Part shown: positions 1 through 10,704 of the stretch, piece after piece | Position numbering within the stretch: position 1 is the stretch's first letter | Layout of the letters: each line of letters starts with the position of its first letter | Assembly (NCBI GenBank): GCA_036674765.1 | Contig: JARVKI010000029.1 | Span: 124,001 to 188,000 of the forward strand | From: Seiridium cupressi | Lineage: Eukaryota; Ascomycota; Sordariomycetes; Amphisphaeriales; Sporocadaceae | Reading direction: 5' to 3' | Length of the DNA stretch: 64,000 bases | Translations under genes and position numbers: made by a program | The notes under the pieces: model-generated | The model's database searches: none | Told to the model about the DNA's origin: nothing | Seen by the model: only the letters and a program-made list of their open reading frames with translations

Positions 1-798
1 CCGTTCGGTTTTCACCAGCCGCCAGTTGATCTGCAAAGGGTCCTCTGTGTGGCGTAACCGGCATTTTCAAGGTAGGGAAGGGGAAAAAGGAATTTTTTTT
101 TTTTTTTTTTTCGTCTCGAGTAACATCATCACTGCTGGTCAAATATTGCCTTTTGATGTTTTTCACCCTCTGTCAATACATTTTAGTTTCCAATGCCCAT
201 TTTGAGGCCAAGGCCTCATTTTATCAATAGCACGTGTAATTTCTAGAGAGAGCGTCCCGTTCAATTGGCCAACAGACATGGTTCATATTTGCCATCGCCT
301 CATGGTTATCCCGTGGAAGAAGTCAGAAACTGAGCGCGCTTCCTTGCATCATGCCTGGCAAGATGATATCGGCGAGAAGGTCAATAAGCCTTTCACAGAG
401 CGCTAGAGCCTTTTGTAGTGCCAGGCATCTGTTGAATTGTGTGCAGCAGCCGCTCACCTCTGGCACTACTGCATGAAAGTTACTTTCTACGTCAATTGAG
501 GAAACACAGTAAGCATAGTGAGTCCCGAAGGCTGATGTTGCCAAGACAAGCATTCCTTGGTAGTTAAGTTACATGCAGCAGGACCAGGCATGGATCCGTC
601 AGCTGCCATCCATGCTTCAGGGGGTTTGGTCCATCGATAAGATGGAGCTTGAGCTTTGGCGGCTCTGCAATTTCCACTGTATTACCCCGCCATAGCAAAC
701 CACGCACTGCAACTCCTCGATGTATCCGGTCTCTGGCACTCCCTTTGCCAGCGCTGCCCGAATTGCCCCGATCTGACTTTGTATAGAATGACTTGAGA
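1..798. other. Left-edge non-coding stretch
   Basis: I see no supported gene here. The stretch holds a run of 19 T at 93-111 and short open frames without recognisable domains. The last 100-200 bases presumably serve as promoter and leader for the plus-strand gene starting at 799. Confidence 0.5.
93..111. repeat. Poly-T tract (19 T)
   Basis: Uninterrupted run of T in otherwise mixed-composition DNA, seen directly. A simple homopolymer; no function is implied. Confidence 0.95.
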
Positions 799-1782
799 AT
801 GCGTGGGCGTGGACGTGGAAGGGGAGGTTCTCGAGGCGGTCGAGCGCCCTCTGCGCCTTGGAGTCGCTTGAAGCCAGTCGAGCTCGATCCGCTGGACGCT
901 ATCGGGCTGCCCTCGAAAGGCGATAACAGGCTGCTGGATTTCAAGACCCAAGAGCGGTACTACACGAAGATCGTCGAGCGATACATGACATTTTGCTCTG
1001 ACGCCGGTGAACGAGACGAGCTCCTCCGACGATTTGCTTCTCTCAACCTGGCAACGCAGCCCCCTTCCACGAACAAGTCGAGCACGCACATCAATTCGAC
1101 ACCTCATCCGCCATTGGCTAGACCACACCCTCACCATGCAGTCACCGCACCTGCTGGGCTCCCGGTCGCTCCTTCTGCACTGTCGAGCAATACGAAAGGA
1201 CTAGAGGATGTCCTTGCGGCTCTGAGGAAACTCCGGGAAGGCATCGTGGCCTCGAAGCGAGCCGACGACTTTGCAGTACAGGCATACCTATTCTGCATTC
1301 GGCTATCTGTCCTCGTCAAGCACCCGGAGTCTTATCATCCATCCACTCTCCATCTACTGCGACATATACATCCGCTGCACCCAATGACGAGCGTAGAAAC
1401 CAGCGAGGTGGTCGCATACTTGATACTCGATACGGCGTGCAGGCGAAATGACCTCGCCGAAGCATATGCCATCCGCCACCAATACAAGCTGAAGGATCCA
1501 AAGATTGACGGAGTATTGGAGGCGTTGGCTCATGATAACTATGTGCTACTCAAGAGACTGAAGATGGGCGTCGATGGGCACAAGGTGAAGCTACTAGAAT
1601 ATGCCGAAGAGGCAATGCGGAGACATACGCTCAAGTGCTTTGGTAGAAGCTATCTGAGCGTGGATCTGGAATTCCTAGTGAAGTGTACTGATACGAACTG
1701 GATGGATCTGATCAGCAATGACAAGGTAGGTTGGGACTTGGAGGGAAGCAAGGTTATTATTAGAAAGGTTAAGGCAAGGTGA
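799..1782 (+). CDS. CSN8/PSD8/eIF3K-like domain hypothetical protein
   Basis: Single-exon frame of 327 codons. The open frame extends two codons upstream, but the first ATG is at 799. The N-terminus (about residues 1-16) is an Arg/Gly-rich tract of RG repeats, as in nucleic-acid-binding proteins. The rest is mostly alpha-helical; the C-terminal half (about residues 195-320) carries the pattern I associate with the CSN8/PSMD8/eIF3K PCI-type fold in fungal hypothetical proteins, including the motifs RNDLAEAYAIRHQY, CFGRSYLSVDLEFL and a final VIIRKVKAR strand. A role in a PCI-containing complex (proteasome lid, signalosome, eIF3 or mRNA export) is inference from fold only. No introns are needed. 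The next gene on this strand is the tRNA 0.5 kb downstream. Confidence 0.72.
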   Translation: MRGRGRGRGGSRGGRAPSAPWSRLKPVELDPLDAIGLPSKGDNRLLDFKTQERYYTKIVERYMTFCSDAGERDELLRRFASLNLATQPPSTNKSSTHINSTPHPPLARPHPHHAVTAPAGLPVAPSALSSNTKGLEDVLAALRKLREGIVASKRADDFAVQAYLFCIRLSVLVKHPESYHPSTLHLLRHIHPLHPMTSVETSEVVAYLILDTACRRNDLAEAYAIRHQYKLKDPKIDGVLEALAHDNYVLLKRLKMGVDGHKVKLLEYAEEAMRRHTLKCFGRSYLSVDLEFLVKCTDTNWMDLISNDKVGWDLEGSKVIIRKVKAR

Positions 1783-2306
1783 GGCAAAGGCGTTATGGAC
1801 GTCATTAGATGGTGTGAACAGGTGCCCTTAGGCGTATGAAGCAAGGTATACCATCTCTTTAATAAGAGGTATGATTTTCTAAAAACTCAGGACATGCTAA
1901 TGCTTGAAGTTTCTTTATCGGCGAGATCTTGGGACTCCAATGTGGGTAGGCTATAATTACCGTGCTACTGCTTACAACATCAACTCATTTTCTTCAGTTA
2001 TTTGTACCCTTTCGTCAACAATCCAGCCCGATGTAAGCACATCAACCACAATTCTCTCAACAATTATGGATTCAGACCTAAAACAAACTGCTCTTTGACA
2101 TGACAAGACATGAGATGTAAGTAAAGAGAGCTCCCAGCTACTTGCATTTCCCGTTCATCATAAACGTAAGATGCATATACACAAAGACCTTTTTCCATCC
2201 ACAGTTGACCAGAATATTGTTTTCTAGACCGTGATTGATAATAGCTGGATCCACTATGACTCATGATATATGACAGCTAAAGAATCGCTTCAGCAACCAG
2301 TGAATT
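1783..2306. other. Intergenic, nothing recognised
   Basis: A-T-rich spacer between the hypothetical gene and the tRNA. No coding potential or repeat was found. Confidence 0.5.
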
Positions 2307-2390
2307 GGTCGTGTAGTGTAGTGGTTTAGCACGCGAGGTTTTGAGCCTCTATTGAGTCCTCGAATCCCCGGTTCGAACCCGGGCATGACC
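2307..2390 (+). tRNA. tRNA-Gln (anticodon TTG) with a 12-nt intron
   Basis: The full cloverleaf can be folded by eye. The acceptor GGTCGTG pairs with CATGACC (one G-T wobble). The D arm is GTG/CAC around TAGTGGTTTAG. The anticodon stem CGAGG/CCTCG holds the loop TTTTGAT with anticodon TTG. The T arm CCCGG/CCGGG surrounds TTCGAAC, which contains the pol III B box. The 3' half of the anticodon stem pairs only if 12 nt at 2345-2356 are removed after position 37, the canonical place for nuclear tRNA introns. The mature tRNA is 72 nt before CCA addition. The nearest long T run (about 2446-2455), a possible terminator, lies roughly 55 nt downstream. Confidence 0.95.
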
Positions 2391-3126
2391 TGAGATTCTC
2401 CTAAAATCAAGAGAATGGTGTTTGAGGGTTGTCTATCTCTCCCTTGTTTTTTTTTTCTTCTTCTTCTTAAGCCTCTCAACCCCCGGTCGGGTCCACTTGA
2501 ACCTGAGTGTGGGTACAGTGCCATATTGGGTATGGATTTATATGTTGCGATCGAAGATCTATTGTGGATTTATAAGTCCGGCTATCGTATGGATCTATAA
2601 TTTTATATAACTTGTAGCAGGTAACTTTTCGATATGCTACTGGAACTACTATTGCGGTGTAAATAACCCACTAAATTACTTTCAAAATCTCCTTTTCCTA
2701 CTCCTAGGACAACGTTTTCATGCTTAGTTTGAATATCCTTCGTCCTTTCCGTAATTCGCTTACCTTTTAAATCTCTTCTGGTGTTTCTTTGAACTTGATA
2801 GCTTCCGGAGACTCTTTGTCACTGAAAAGTGCTTTGAAGCATTGATTAGACCTCGTTTCCTGTTGTATTGTTTTTAACACCCACGCATAATCTTACAGTT
2901 CTCAAGCCTATGCGACAATGCAGAGCAGTCAGATGTGAGCATTTGGCCAACGCATGCTAGTTTGGGATAGAAAACGATAATCCATATTTGTAACTTAAAT
3001 TTTTTTTTTCCCTCTATTAATCGGTACCGCTATTATTATTCTCGGACAAAATATATATCAATGTTTTCTCCGCTATCGCGCAGTCTTCCGTCTACGGAGT
3101 GTATGTTCTTAGTACTTCGGTAATCA
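2391..3126. other. AT-rich intergenic stretch
   Basis: Low-complexity, AT-rich DNA with T runs near 2446 and 3001. No supported gene. It contains the 3' flank of the tRNA and the downstream region of the minus-strand membrane-protein gene. Confidence 0.5.
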
Positions 3127-4819
3127 TTATCTTGAATCTCTAAGCGTCCTCGTCAGTTCAACATCAAAGACAGTAACACGTAGAAATATTTTCAGTTCAC
3201 CTTTGCGTTCGATTTGAATGTCATGTATCGAGTTTGTGGATTCTTTATTTGCGGCTATCCCTTGTCGAGAGGAGTTGGAAAGTGAGAGAGGCGGCTGATT
3301 GTTGCTATTGTTGCTGATACCAGGAGAACCTGGTTGCACAGGGGCGTTAGGGGTAGAGGATGTATCCTCGGCAGTTGTGACGAGACGAATAACGACTGCG
3401 CTGAATAGGACTGTGAGCAAAGTCATTAGCATCTAGTTCAGCCATAGTATCAATTCAGAACGCGTTGACATACTATCGCTTTTGCACGTCAAAAAGCAAA
3501 GCCAAGCCGGTTCACCGTCAAAGGCTGTCAGCGCAACAAGGTTGCTACATCCGATGAGTATCAGCATGGTGTGACACGATTCTGCACAACACTTACGCAA
3601 TAGAGCTCGCCAGCGTCAGGAATGCTCCAATAAAAGTTTTAAGAGCAAGCCCGCGTAGTTTGTTGTTCAGGAAAGGTTGCCTTGAACTCCCACTGGTAAG
3701 TAGGACTGAGCCTGGTCGCCAGCTGAACGAGTATGATGCTGAAAGTGGTCCAAGGAATAACATGGTCAAGTACACCTATCGAGATCGGGTAAATACGGGG
3801 CCTTGAGCGTTGTGGCATTGGTACTTACGTTCACAATAACATCATAGGTCACTGCTGCTATCAAGACTTCCTGCTTGACGCCTATGATACAATTTTCGCC
3901 TTGCAAATCATTGATGCGACTGAGAGAGAGAGAGAGAGAGAGTCAACTTTGATGACGTTAGAGGGAGGGCTTGGCTGCCTTACTAGATGAAGAGGAAAGT
4001 GACAACTCCAACGCAAACCACTATCACACCATTAGATGCCGCACTTTAGAGAGACCATATGGGGGCGTAAGTACTTAGCACGCCGCAAGTGTTGAACAAG
4101 TAAAGTTTGGACCTTAATCGACTCTTCCCACTACATCTAATGATATGCTGAGATAATGGTAAGATACGGCAACCAAAGGCTCCTGAGAAAATACTTACAG
4201 CTCTGTCGGCAAGGAACATATAGATGAACTGCACTCATCTATTGTTAGACGATGTAGTACTTCGTCAAGCAGTTTGAGATACTTGCCTTCTATAATCGTA
4301 GTCAGCAACACATGGGTCGAGAGTGGTACGATTTCGTGGGTTTAATCTTACTTTTGTTGTTATATATGCACTCAAACACAACACTGTCCCTGCCTCACAA
4401 GCTGCGAAGCTATCGCTCATGTTGAAACTAAATTGAAGTACAGCGGAACCGAGGAGGAAGACGAAGGAATCCGCGTATAGCCCAAGGACCACTGCCGTCT
4501 ATCAGTCTCTAGCTTCTAAATCGGGCTTTATTCGACGTACGCCATTGTATAAACGGTAGTCGGCGCCAGTTGGTTACTTTGCTGTATCTTTGGACTGCAA
4601 TCCTTGTCAGTACCCTATTAGTTTATCTGGCGAGACCAACTAACAGAAGAACGAGCAACACAGGCTGCTCGCTAGGATTGTGACCAGGACATTTGTCACC
4701 TTGCCGGCTCCTGGTTCCGCTTCGTTCGTGTTATATAGCGTTCGTGAAGCCAAAGCCTCATGCGGCGAGAGATCCATCAAATCGGCAAGCATCTCGACTC
4801 GGCTCCGAGGTAGTATCAT
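3127..4819 (-). CDS. Fungal multi-pass membrane protein, ten exons
   Basis: Exons, in transcript order: 4645-4819, 4541-4594, 4352-4491, 4199-4228, 4080-4147, 3984-4043, 3829-3919, 3597-3775, 3474-3544, 3127-3410. They sum to 1152 nt with all phases consistent, giving 383 residues. The joined protein has about seven hydrophobic segments and blocks such as QRYSKVTNWRRLPFIQW, VLGLYADSFVFLLGSAVLQF, VNVYLTMLFLGPL, LALKTFIGAFLTLASSIANL and DILFSAVVIRLVT. From memory these belong to a fungal-specific family of uncharacterised integral membrane proteins. The C-terminus (about 40 residues) is Asn/Ser/Pro-rich and cytosolic-looking. The intron between 4080 and 4043 needs a GC donor and is only 36 nt, so that junction is the least certain; the microexon at 4199-4228 is supported by family similarity. 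Function unknown; a seven-helix receptor-like role would be speculation. Confidence 0.72.
3922..3942. repeat. (GA)n simple repeat forming an intronic polypyrimidine tract
   Basis: A perfect GA dinucleotide run of 21 nt. On the minus strand it reads (CT)n and sits directly before the AG acceptor of the intron ending at 3920, so it serves as that intron's polypyrimidine tract. Length variation here would change splice-site strength rather than coding sequence. Confidence 0.85.
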
Positions 4820-5604
4820 AGTCGACGACAGGAATCCTCCCCTAATGCCGATTTCGTAAAAGGATTATCATAGTCATTCGAAAACCGTAGAATTACAAGG
4901 GCAGGTTCGTTCGGAGTGGGAAGAGAAAGTCATTGGCTCATAAATTCCAAGGACTCGGGAGAGGCTGATGTAAAAGAAAAGGCACGGCCAGACATTCGCT
5001 GCAACACGGGGCCACCCAGCCCAGGAACAAAGGCTCCATCGATTTAGTTGCCATCACCCTATGACTCGTAGTGCATATGCTAACGCGACGTAGATCCTCG
5101 AGCCCTATCCGGCAAACTGTAACTGCGGGTTAGTGCCCGTAGCCTGGACTACTGGCAAAATCCCGGTAGTGTAAGTAAGCCACGATCCAAACAGGCGGCT
5201 AACACCCGCTAATTTGGTTCTCTACTTACGAATCGAGCCCCCCCATACTGCAGGTGTGAATGCATCGATTGGAGTTCTTGCCTCCCTCGTATGATTAGGG
5301 AACACAACCCCCCTCCATTTCACAACAAATTGAGTCTAGCATGGATTCTAGTGATTATGGAGCGCTGAGTACGAATGTGCGGAACTAGATGCGGAGATCC
5401 AAGCACAAATAGACTTTGACGAATTGTTTGACCCTGATCGCTCGATATCTATGATAACATCGGGTGCATACCCCGGAGCTTCCTGTGCTATTACTTTTAC
5501 TTTTACTCATCGAAGCAATTATACACGGTTTGACTTCAGACATTTTGATTCAAAGGCATAGTTCTCATCGCAGGATGTCCTTTCTCACCGCAGCCTAGGC
5601 CTGC
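4820..5604. other. Intergenic between two minus-strand genes
   Basis: No gene supported. It should hold the 5' flank of the ten-exon membrane-protein gene and the 3' flank of the NCS1 permease gene. Confidence 0.5.
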
Positions 5605-7620
5605 TCACTTCTTTCCGTTCTCAACATCTGTCGCGCCCGTGGAAAATACCCGCTTCTGCCCAGTTTCGTCCTCAGACACAGATTGTCCCTCGATCGCAGG
5701 CTGCGATTGCTCGTCCAGAAGCTCCAAGACATACGGAGCGCCAGGAGGTGGTGACACCAGACAGACGAGGTAGTAGACAAGTCCAGAACCGCAGAACCCC
5801 ACGATCCAGGTTACCTGAAAGGTTCTGGTCCAACCTGCACCATAGTCCTTTCCGTTCATAGCAGCGATGAAGCCAGCTGTAGACGCGATGTTAGTGATTC
5901 GTCACGAAGGCACCATAGTACACCTACGAAAAGATGCCCAAACAGTAATGATCCAGGCGGCAAATGCTCTCCAGTTTAGGCCTGCTGTGTACCAGTAAAT
6001 ATTGTCCCCGCTGCCCTTATATAGATCCGGAATCTTCCACTTGAGCCTTCGGACTAGCCAGAAGTCCACCGCATTGATACCTGCAAGCGGCGATACGAAC
6101 ATGCCGAACGAGTTGAGAACACTGATGAAGAGGCCAGCCTGGTTGACAAACCTCCACGGCTGGATCAGATAGCCAACCAGACACATTATCAGCGATCCTC
6201 GCGTCACGTCGATGTACTTCGGCGCCATCGAGGCCAAGTCCATGCCGCAAGCGACCGAATTCTGGACGAGATTGACGGTGATCTGGCTGATGAAGAACCC
6301 TAGACCAGCAAAGAAAGTTCCTGCGCGCGTGGTGGCGCTGTAGTCCACTGTCTGTAGGTAGTCCAGGAGTGTGATCGGATTCCAGACTTTAGAGCTGTTG
6401 CCCGTAGCGGAGCCTGGGTATAGACTGGCCATGGCACTAGTTACGGCAATACCCATAGTTGCGCAAACTATGCCGGCGATGGGCCCGGTGATCAGTTGAT
6501 TGGCGGCTACTGCCGTCCGCGACTTCGTATATCGTGTCCAATCGGCTTGGCGAATACAGGATCCCGTCCACGACCCGGCGACAGCACTGATTGCTTGCAA
6601 GATGCGGAAGGATCTCTCACTATCGCAGGTTAATGTATAAGTTTATTGCACCATCACTCGTCTCTCTTACCTCGATGTAATTGTCTTTGATGGTCCCAGG
6701 AATGAAGCGCCATGGTTCTGAGACATCGCCCAGATGAACAAGCTAACCATTGTAATTGTAACCCAAGCCTGAGAAATCCATACGTATTTGGACAATTTCG
6801 AGGGGTGGATGAACATCATTGACGTGAAAATAATAATGTAGATTATGAAGCCTATTAGTTGTTTCGTGGTGATCGCGGACGATTCTGTGAGTGCTCTGTT
6901 TCAGTATGATTGTGATGAACTACAGGAGAAGAGACGACAATTACCTGGAATTGTGTTCGCGAGGTTACGGAAGCTTGGGAATATCGCTGAAAGGACAATA
7001 TTTGCAGCCAGACCGCCCCAGTATGATTGGATGCCAAAGAAGATGAAATTGACAAAGCACTTCGCTCGTGTTAGTGTTTCAAATCTACCAGATTGGTGCA
7101 GTCGCCAAGCTGACCTTGAGCATACTTGAAGAACGAAATATGGTCAGTCTATGAGCCGTCCAAAAATACAGAGTCATGGTACGAAAATAGAGAGACCTAC
7201 ATTACAAAGTATGATCCATACATGCCAAAGGTAGCCCGGCTTATCATTGGAAAACCAAGGTGGTATCTAATACCTGGCTCACCGCTGACAAACGCCACAA
7301 GGGCGGCCAGGATGAAACCGACAGCGATTGCACCGATTGTAGCCCCAGCATCGAGGCCATTTGCCAGATTACTGGATCCCAATGACCAGCAAGTGGTATT
7401 GAATCCAACTGCAAGCCTGGGTACGACCAATATGTCAGATCAGCGACACGGAGGAAATTCAGATAATGCCTTACCAGTAACCAGCATACGCCTTCCAGTC
7501 ATAGTTGATCTGATGCTTGGGAACGGGGAGGACATCTGGGTTCGCCCATCTGCTGTTATGTCCCTCCTCGCTGACATCCAAAGACTTGAAAGTCCTGGGA
7601 AGCCTGAGTCTGATACCCAT
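5605..7620 (-). CDS. NCS1-family nucleobase/allantoin-type permease
   Basis: Plasma-membrane H+ symporter of the nucleobase-cation-symport-1 family (uracil, uridine, allantoin or related substrates; the substrate is not readable here). Exons: 7475-7620, 7201-7416, 7115-7124, 6945-7059, 6671-6884, 5928-6619, 5605-5876; they sum to 1665 nt in one frame, giving 554 residues, normal for the family. Diagnostic blocks are GFPMISRATFGMYGSYF (TM2-3 region), FFGIQSYWGG, ADWTRYTKS (the conserved D-x-[ST]-RY segment), WNPITLLDYLQ, NSVACGMDLASMAPKYIDV and FGMFVSPLAGINAVDFWLVR. About 12 membrane helices and a soluble C-terminal tail of about 60 residues follow. The third exon is only 10 nt; its inclusion restores the family spacing between GSYF and FFGIQ. 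The start at 7620 is the first ATG in the exon-1 frame. It shares a 771-bp divergent promoter with the flavin-reductase-like gene at 8392. Confidence 0.9.
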
Positions 7621-8391
7621 ATTTGCTCTTAAGGGAGTATTGAAAGATGATGCTCTCAAGACGTGCAACCCGTCAAACACAATGTTCAGTGGGTTGTCCC
7701 GGATCCATATATATGCTGTGCCTCGGCAGAGACTATGCGACTTCCAAGATTAGAGCTCCCTCCCAGTTATCTGGAACTTAGCATCCAACCAGTTTTTTGC
7801 AGTCACTTGAGCCACGAGGTGGAGATAGGCTCAATAGATATCAACGGCAGTACCGTTGGCAACATGCTGGATCTTCCAAGGCTACCGTTTACATGTCCAG
7901 GGCCCTGAGCAGCTATGATCCTCGCAACTTAGCACAACTCTTTTTCCGGGCGACGGAGATTCCAGCCAATCCGAGCAATGACTAGAGATAAGACAGGTCT
8001 GTTAAAGGAACTGGGGGCAAGATATGATCGGCAGCTTCCATCGGGTAGTCGGGTGCAGGGATTGTTCAGGTGCAGATTCAAGGGGACCCCAATCCGGCGG
8101 GTCTTAGTACTGCTGCCGGTGACCACGGTCCGGTAGCTACCCAATAATATCTTACATGTCCGGGATACTACGGCCCTTAGTGAAAGGCTGCGATCTCCTG
8201 CAAACTAGATCTTACGGCTTGGAACAAGCCTAGCAAGCGAGATGCATGGCCGAAACGCGGGCTTTGAGAGGGGTACGGCTAGCAGATAGCCGTACAATGA
8301 CTATAGACTCTTTTGCATCTGTATTGCGCAAATTTGTAGGTTTGGTTGGAATTTTTCGTTCACTCGAGCATCATCGATAGTCATCTTGATA
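7621..8391. promoter_or_regulatory. Shared divergent promoter of the NCS1 permease and the flavin-reductase-like gene
   Basis: This 771-bp spacer separates two start codons that point away from each other, so it must hold both promoters. GATA-type hexamers (HGATAR) occur at 7986, 8284, 8375 and 8387 on the plus strand, but their number is close to chance for this length. No TATA box stands out. Co-regulation is inferred from arrangement only. Confidence 0.5.
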
Positions 8392-9420
8392 ATGGCGCCA
8401 GCTATAGTCGAGCCAGAACGTATTGAGGCTCCAGACAAAGAAGCGGAAATTAAGCGCAATCCTCACGAAGACTTCGCGTCAGTAGAAGCCGGCAGGCCGT
8501 CCTACGATTCAACTCTAAAATGGGAGATGTCAAGGACGCCTAAGCCGGACTGGAAAGTAGGCGATGGTGCTACGATCGAGGACTGCAAGAACCGCAAGTT
8601 CTTGGCAATCGATCCACAGGAGGACGGTCGTTCTGTGGTCCTGAACTACAAACTCATGATCTCGTGCACAGTTCCCAGACCAATCGCGCTGGTGAGCACG
8701 GTAACTGAGGACGGATCAACGAGGAACTTGGCACCTTTCTCGTACTTCCAGTGCGTTACGACGGATGTAAGAATAGCCTACTTGGGCGAAAGCGAGAACC
8801 GAAGCTGAGACACATGCGTATAGCCCCCGACGTACTCACTCACATGCACTGGACGACAGCCAAATGATACTTTGAGTAACATCCTGGCAACGAAGGAATG
8901 TTGCATTAGCATGACTAGTGACTGGCTTGTCGAGTAAGTGATGGTCCAATTCGCGGATCAGATATTATGGGCTGACGAGCAACACAGAGCTGCCAACTTC
9001 TCGTCTGTGAATACGCCGCGCCATATATCGGAATGGGAGTTGACAGGCTTGACTCCAGTTCCAGGGGACGTCGTTAAAGCCCCATATATCGCGGAGTCAC
9101 CGTTCTCAATAGAGTGCAAGCTGCTCCACCATCAGGGCTTTTTCAGCGTGAACGACTCGAGCGTGCGGACTGCGACTCTTATGATCCTCCAAGTAGTCCG
9201 CTTTCACATCTGGGAGGATGTCTTGAACGAGGACCGGGCAACTGCAGACATGGCCAAGCTCCGGCCTGTGTTCCGGGCGGGAGGCATCACGTATGGAACT
9301 TGTTTTAATGGCTTCGAGATACCGAGGCCGGAGGCTTTCAGGAATGTCCGGCAGGATCCCGAAGTAGAGGCTATTGTGCAGAAGGCTCAAGCAGCAAAGG
9401 GGTCGCAACCCGAGTCTTAG
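8392..9420 (+). CDS. Flavin-reductase-like FMN-binding protein
   Basis: Three exons, 8392-8766, 8824-8933 and 8988-9420, join in frame to 305 residues. Intron 1 (8767-8823) and intron 2 (8934-8987) have GTAAG donors and TAG/CAG acceptors. The central region shows the Flavin_Reduct (flavoredoxin-like split-barrel) signature: VPRPIALVSTVTEDGSTRNLAPFSYF for the first strands (split here as VPRPIALVST and NLAPFSYF), then TTDPPTYSL, then NDTLSNILATKECC and IECKLLHHQGFF. Such proteins bind FMN and either reduce flavin with NAD(P)H or act as stand-alone oxidoreductases. The N-terminal 85 residues are a hydrophilic extension. The open frame has an alternative non-ATG start at 8386, but 8392 is the first ATG. 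Its divergent neighbour is the NCS1 permease, suggesting a common uptake/oxidation task (inference). Confidence 0.88.
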
Positions 9421-10704
9421 GCAACAGGTCAGCCAGAACAGCCCCATGCTGCGGCGGTAAGTTTTCTGTGTCATCGTCGTGTGTTAAGCACGATAAGAAT
9501 GGAGAAATAAAGATAGTTATCGACACTTTCACCGAATGATCATGAAGTGCTCGAGGTACCTTCATCGCAAGGATTTTCTACCGCAGTATAAGTGGTTCGC
9601 AGAATTAGCAACCGAGGTGGCCTGGGCGAAGCAAAGTTGATCCGAAAGCCGAGCAACATGTTCAATATGTGCATGTGGTGAACGAATACCAAGACCAACG
9701 AGACCGTGGCCGTGACTTTGGAATCTGGTAACCTTGTCGAAGCAGGGCAGATCTTCCGTGGGAATTGAGCCACTTGGGCCAGTTGCAAAGAAAGTCCTGT
9801 TAGTCGTATCGATTCCGACAGAACGAAATCCCAGATGGAAGACCAAGGTACTTAGGTTGTCGAGAGCGATTTGCTGCGTCGGCACATCCATCCTGTGCAA
9901 TACCAGGTCTTAGGATCGACTATTTTGAATGCTTCGGAAGCTGGGCCCAAGTTGCTCGAGGATTCAGCCTGTCATTTCGGGATTGGAATAGTGCATGCCA
10001 ATACCACTACAGCCAATAGAGCAGTGGGAGGTCTCTATTACATACGCACCTCGCATAGCCCGGCCGTTCAGACGTGTATCTCATAGTACCCAAGGCCAAC
10101 AACTGCCACACAAGCTGCATTAATGGTGCCAAAAATACGGAACCTCAATTGTTTTCTCAACGCACCAGACCATGGAAGGGTCAATACATTCTTTGGGTTC
10201 TTCCCACCGTCGTTCACGACTAACCCAAACAACTAAGCCTAGTTAGATTAAGGTTAGTTAACTTGGCGATGACCAGGCCAGTCGTAGGCCAGGAACATGT
10301 TCCCGATTTGTCGCTCCCACCTCGGGGATTGCGGGACCTTTGGCGGCGCCCTTACAACGCGGTTGACGCGGGCCCCACTTTCCCAGCGGGCGGAAACAAC
10401 AATAGCAAGTGCGGATTATCGCGGCTTGTGATTGCCTGCGATTCTTTGGAAAATCCAATCCGATTGTCCTGCCACGCCCAGTCCGCAGCGCATACCTCTC
10501 GACCTGCTCCCTGATTGTTCCGACAAGCTCGACTGCGTCTAACATTCATTATTATGTTATTTGTGCAGTCTGTGGCATGAATCGCATGAGGAGTGTTGAA
10601 CCATGTATTTATTTTCGATCGCGATCAAGTAGCATCCCGCTTGACTTCTTTCCGCCAGTCAACCTTGTTGCATTTCTTAAGCTCTGCCAGAACACATCAA
10701 AATC
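9421..10704. other. Intergenic, 1.3 kb, no supported gene
   Basis: Contains a minus-strand frame of 112 codons at 9562-9900 with some protein-like composition but no motif I recognise and no partner exon. The last few hundred bases are presumably the promoter of the 1081-codon gene. Otherwise nothing seen. Confidence 0.45.

Noticed and set aside
7621..8391. Four HGATAR sites suggesting nitrogen (AreA-type) control of the permease pair
   Set aside because: About two to three such hexamers are expected by chance on both strands in 771 bp, and one overlaps the ATG.
9562..9900. 112-codon minus-strand frame near the flavin-reductase-like gene
   Set aside because: Composition is protein-like, but no family, no partner exon and no promoter signal were found; I could not link it to the permease pair.
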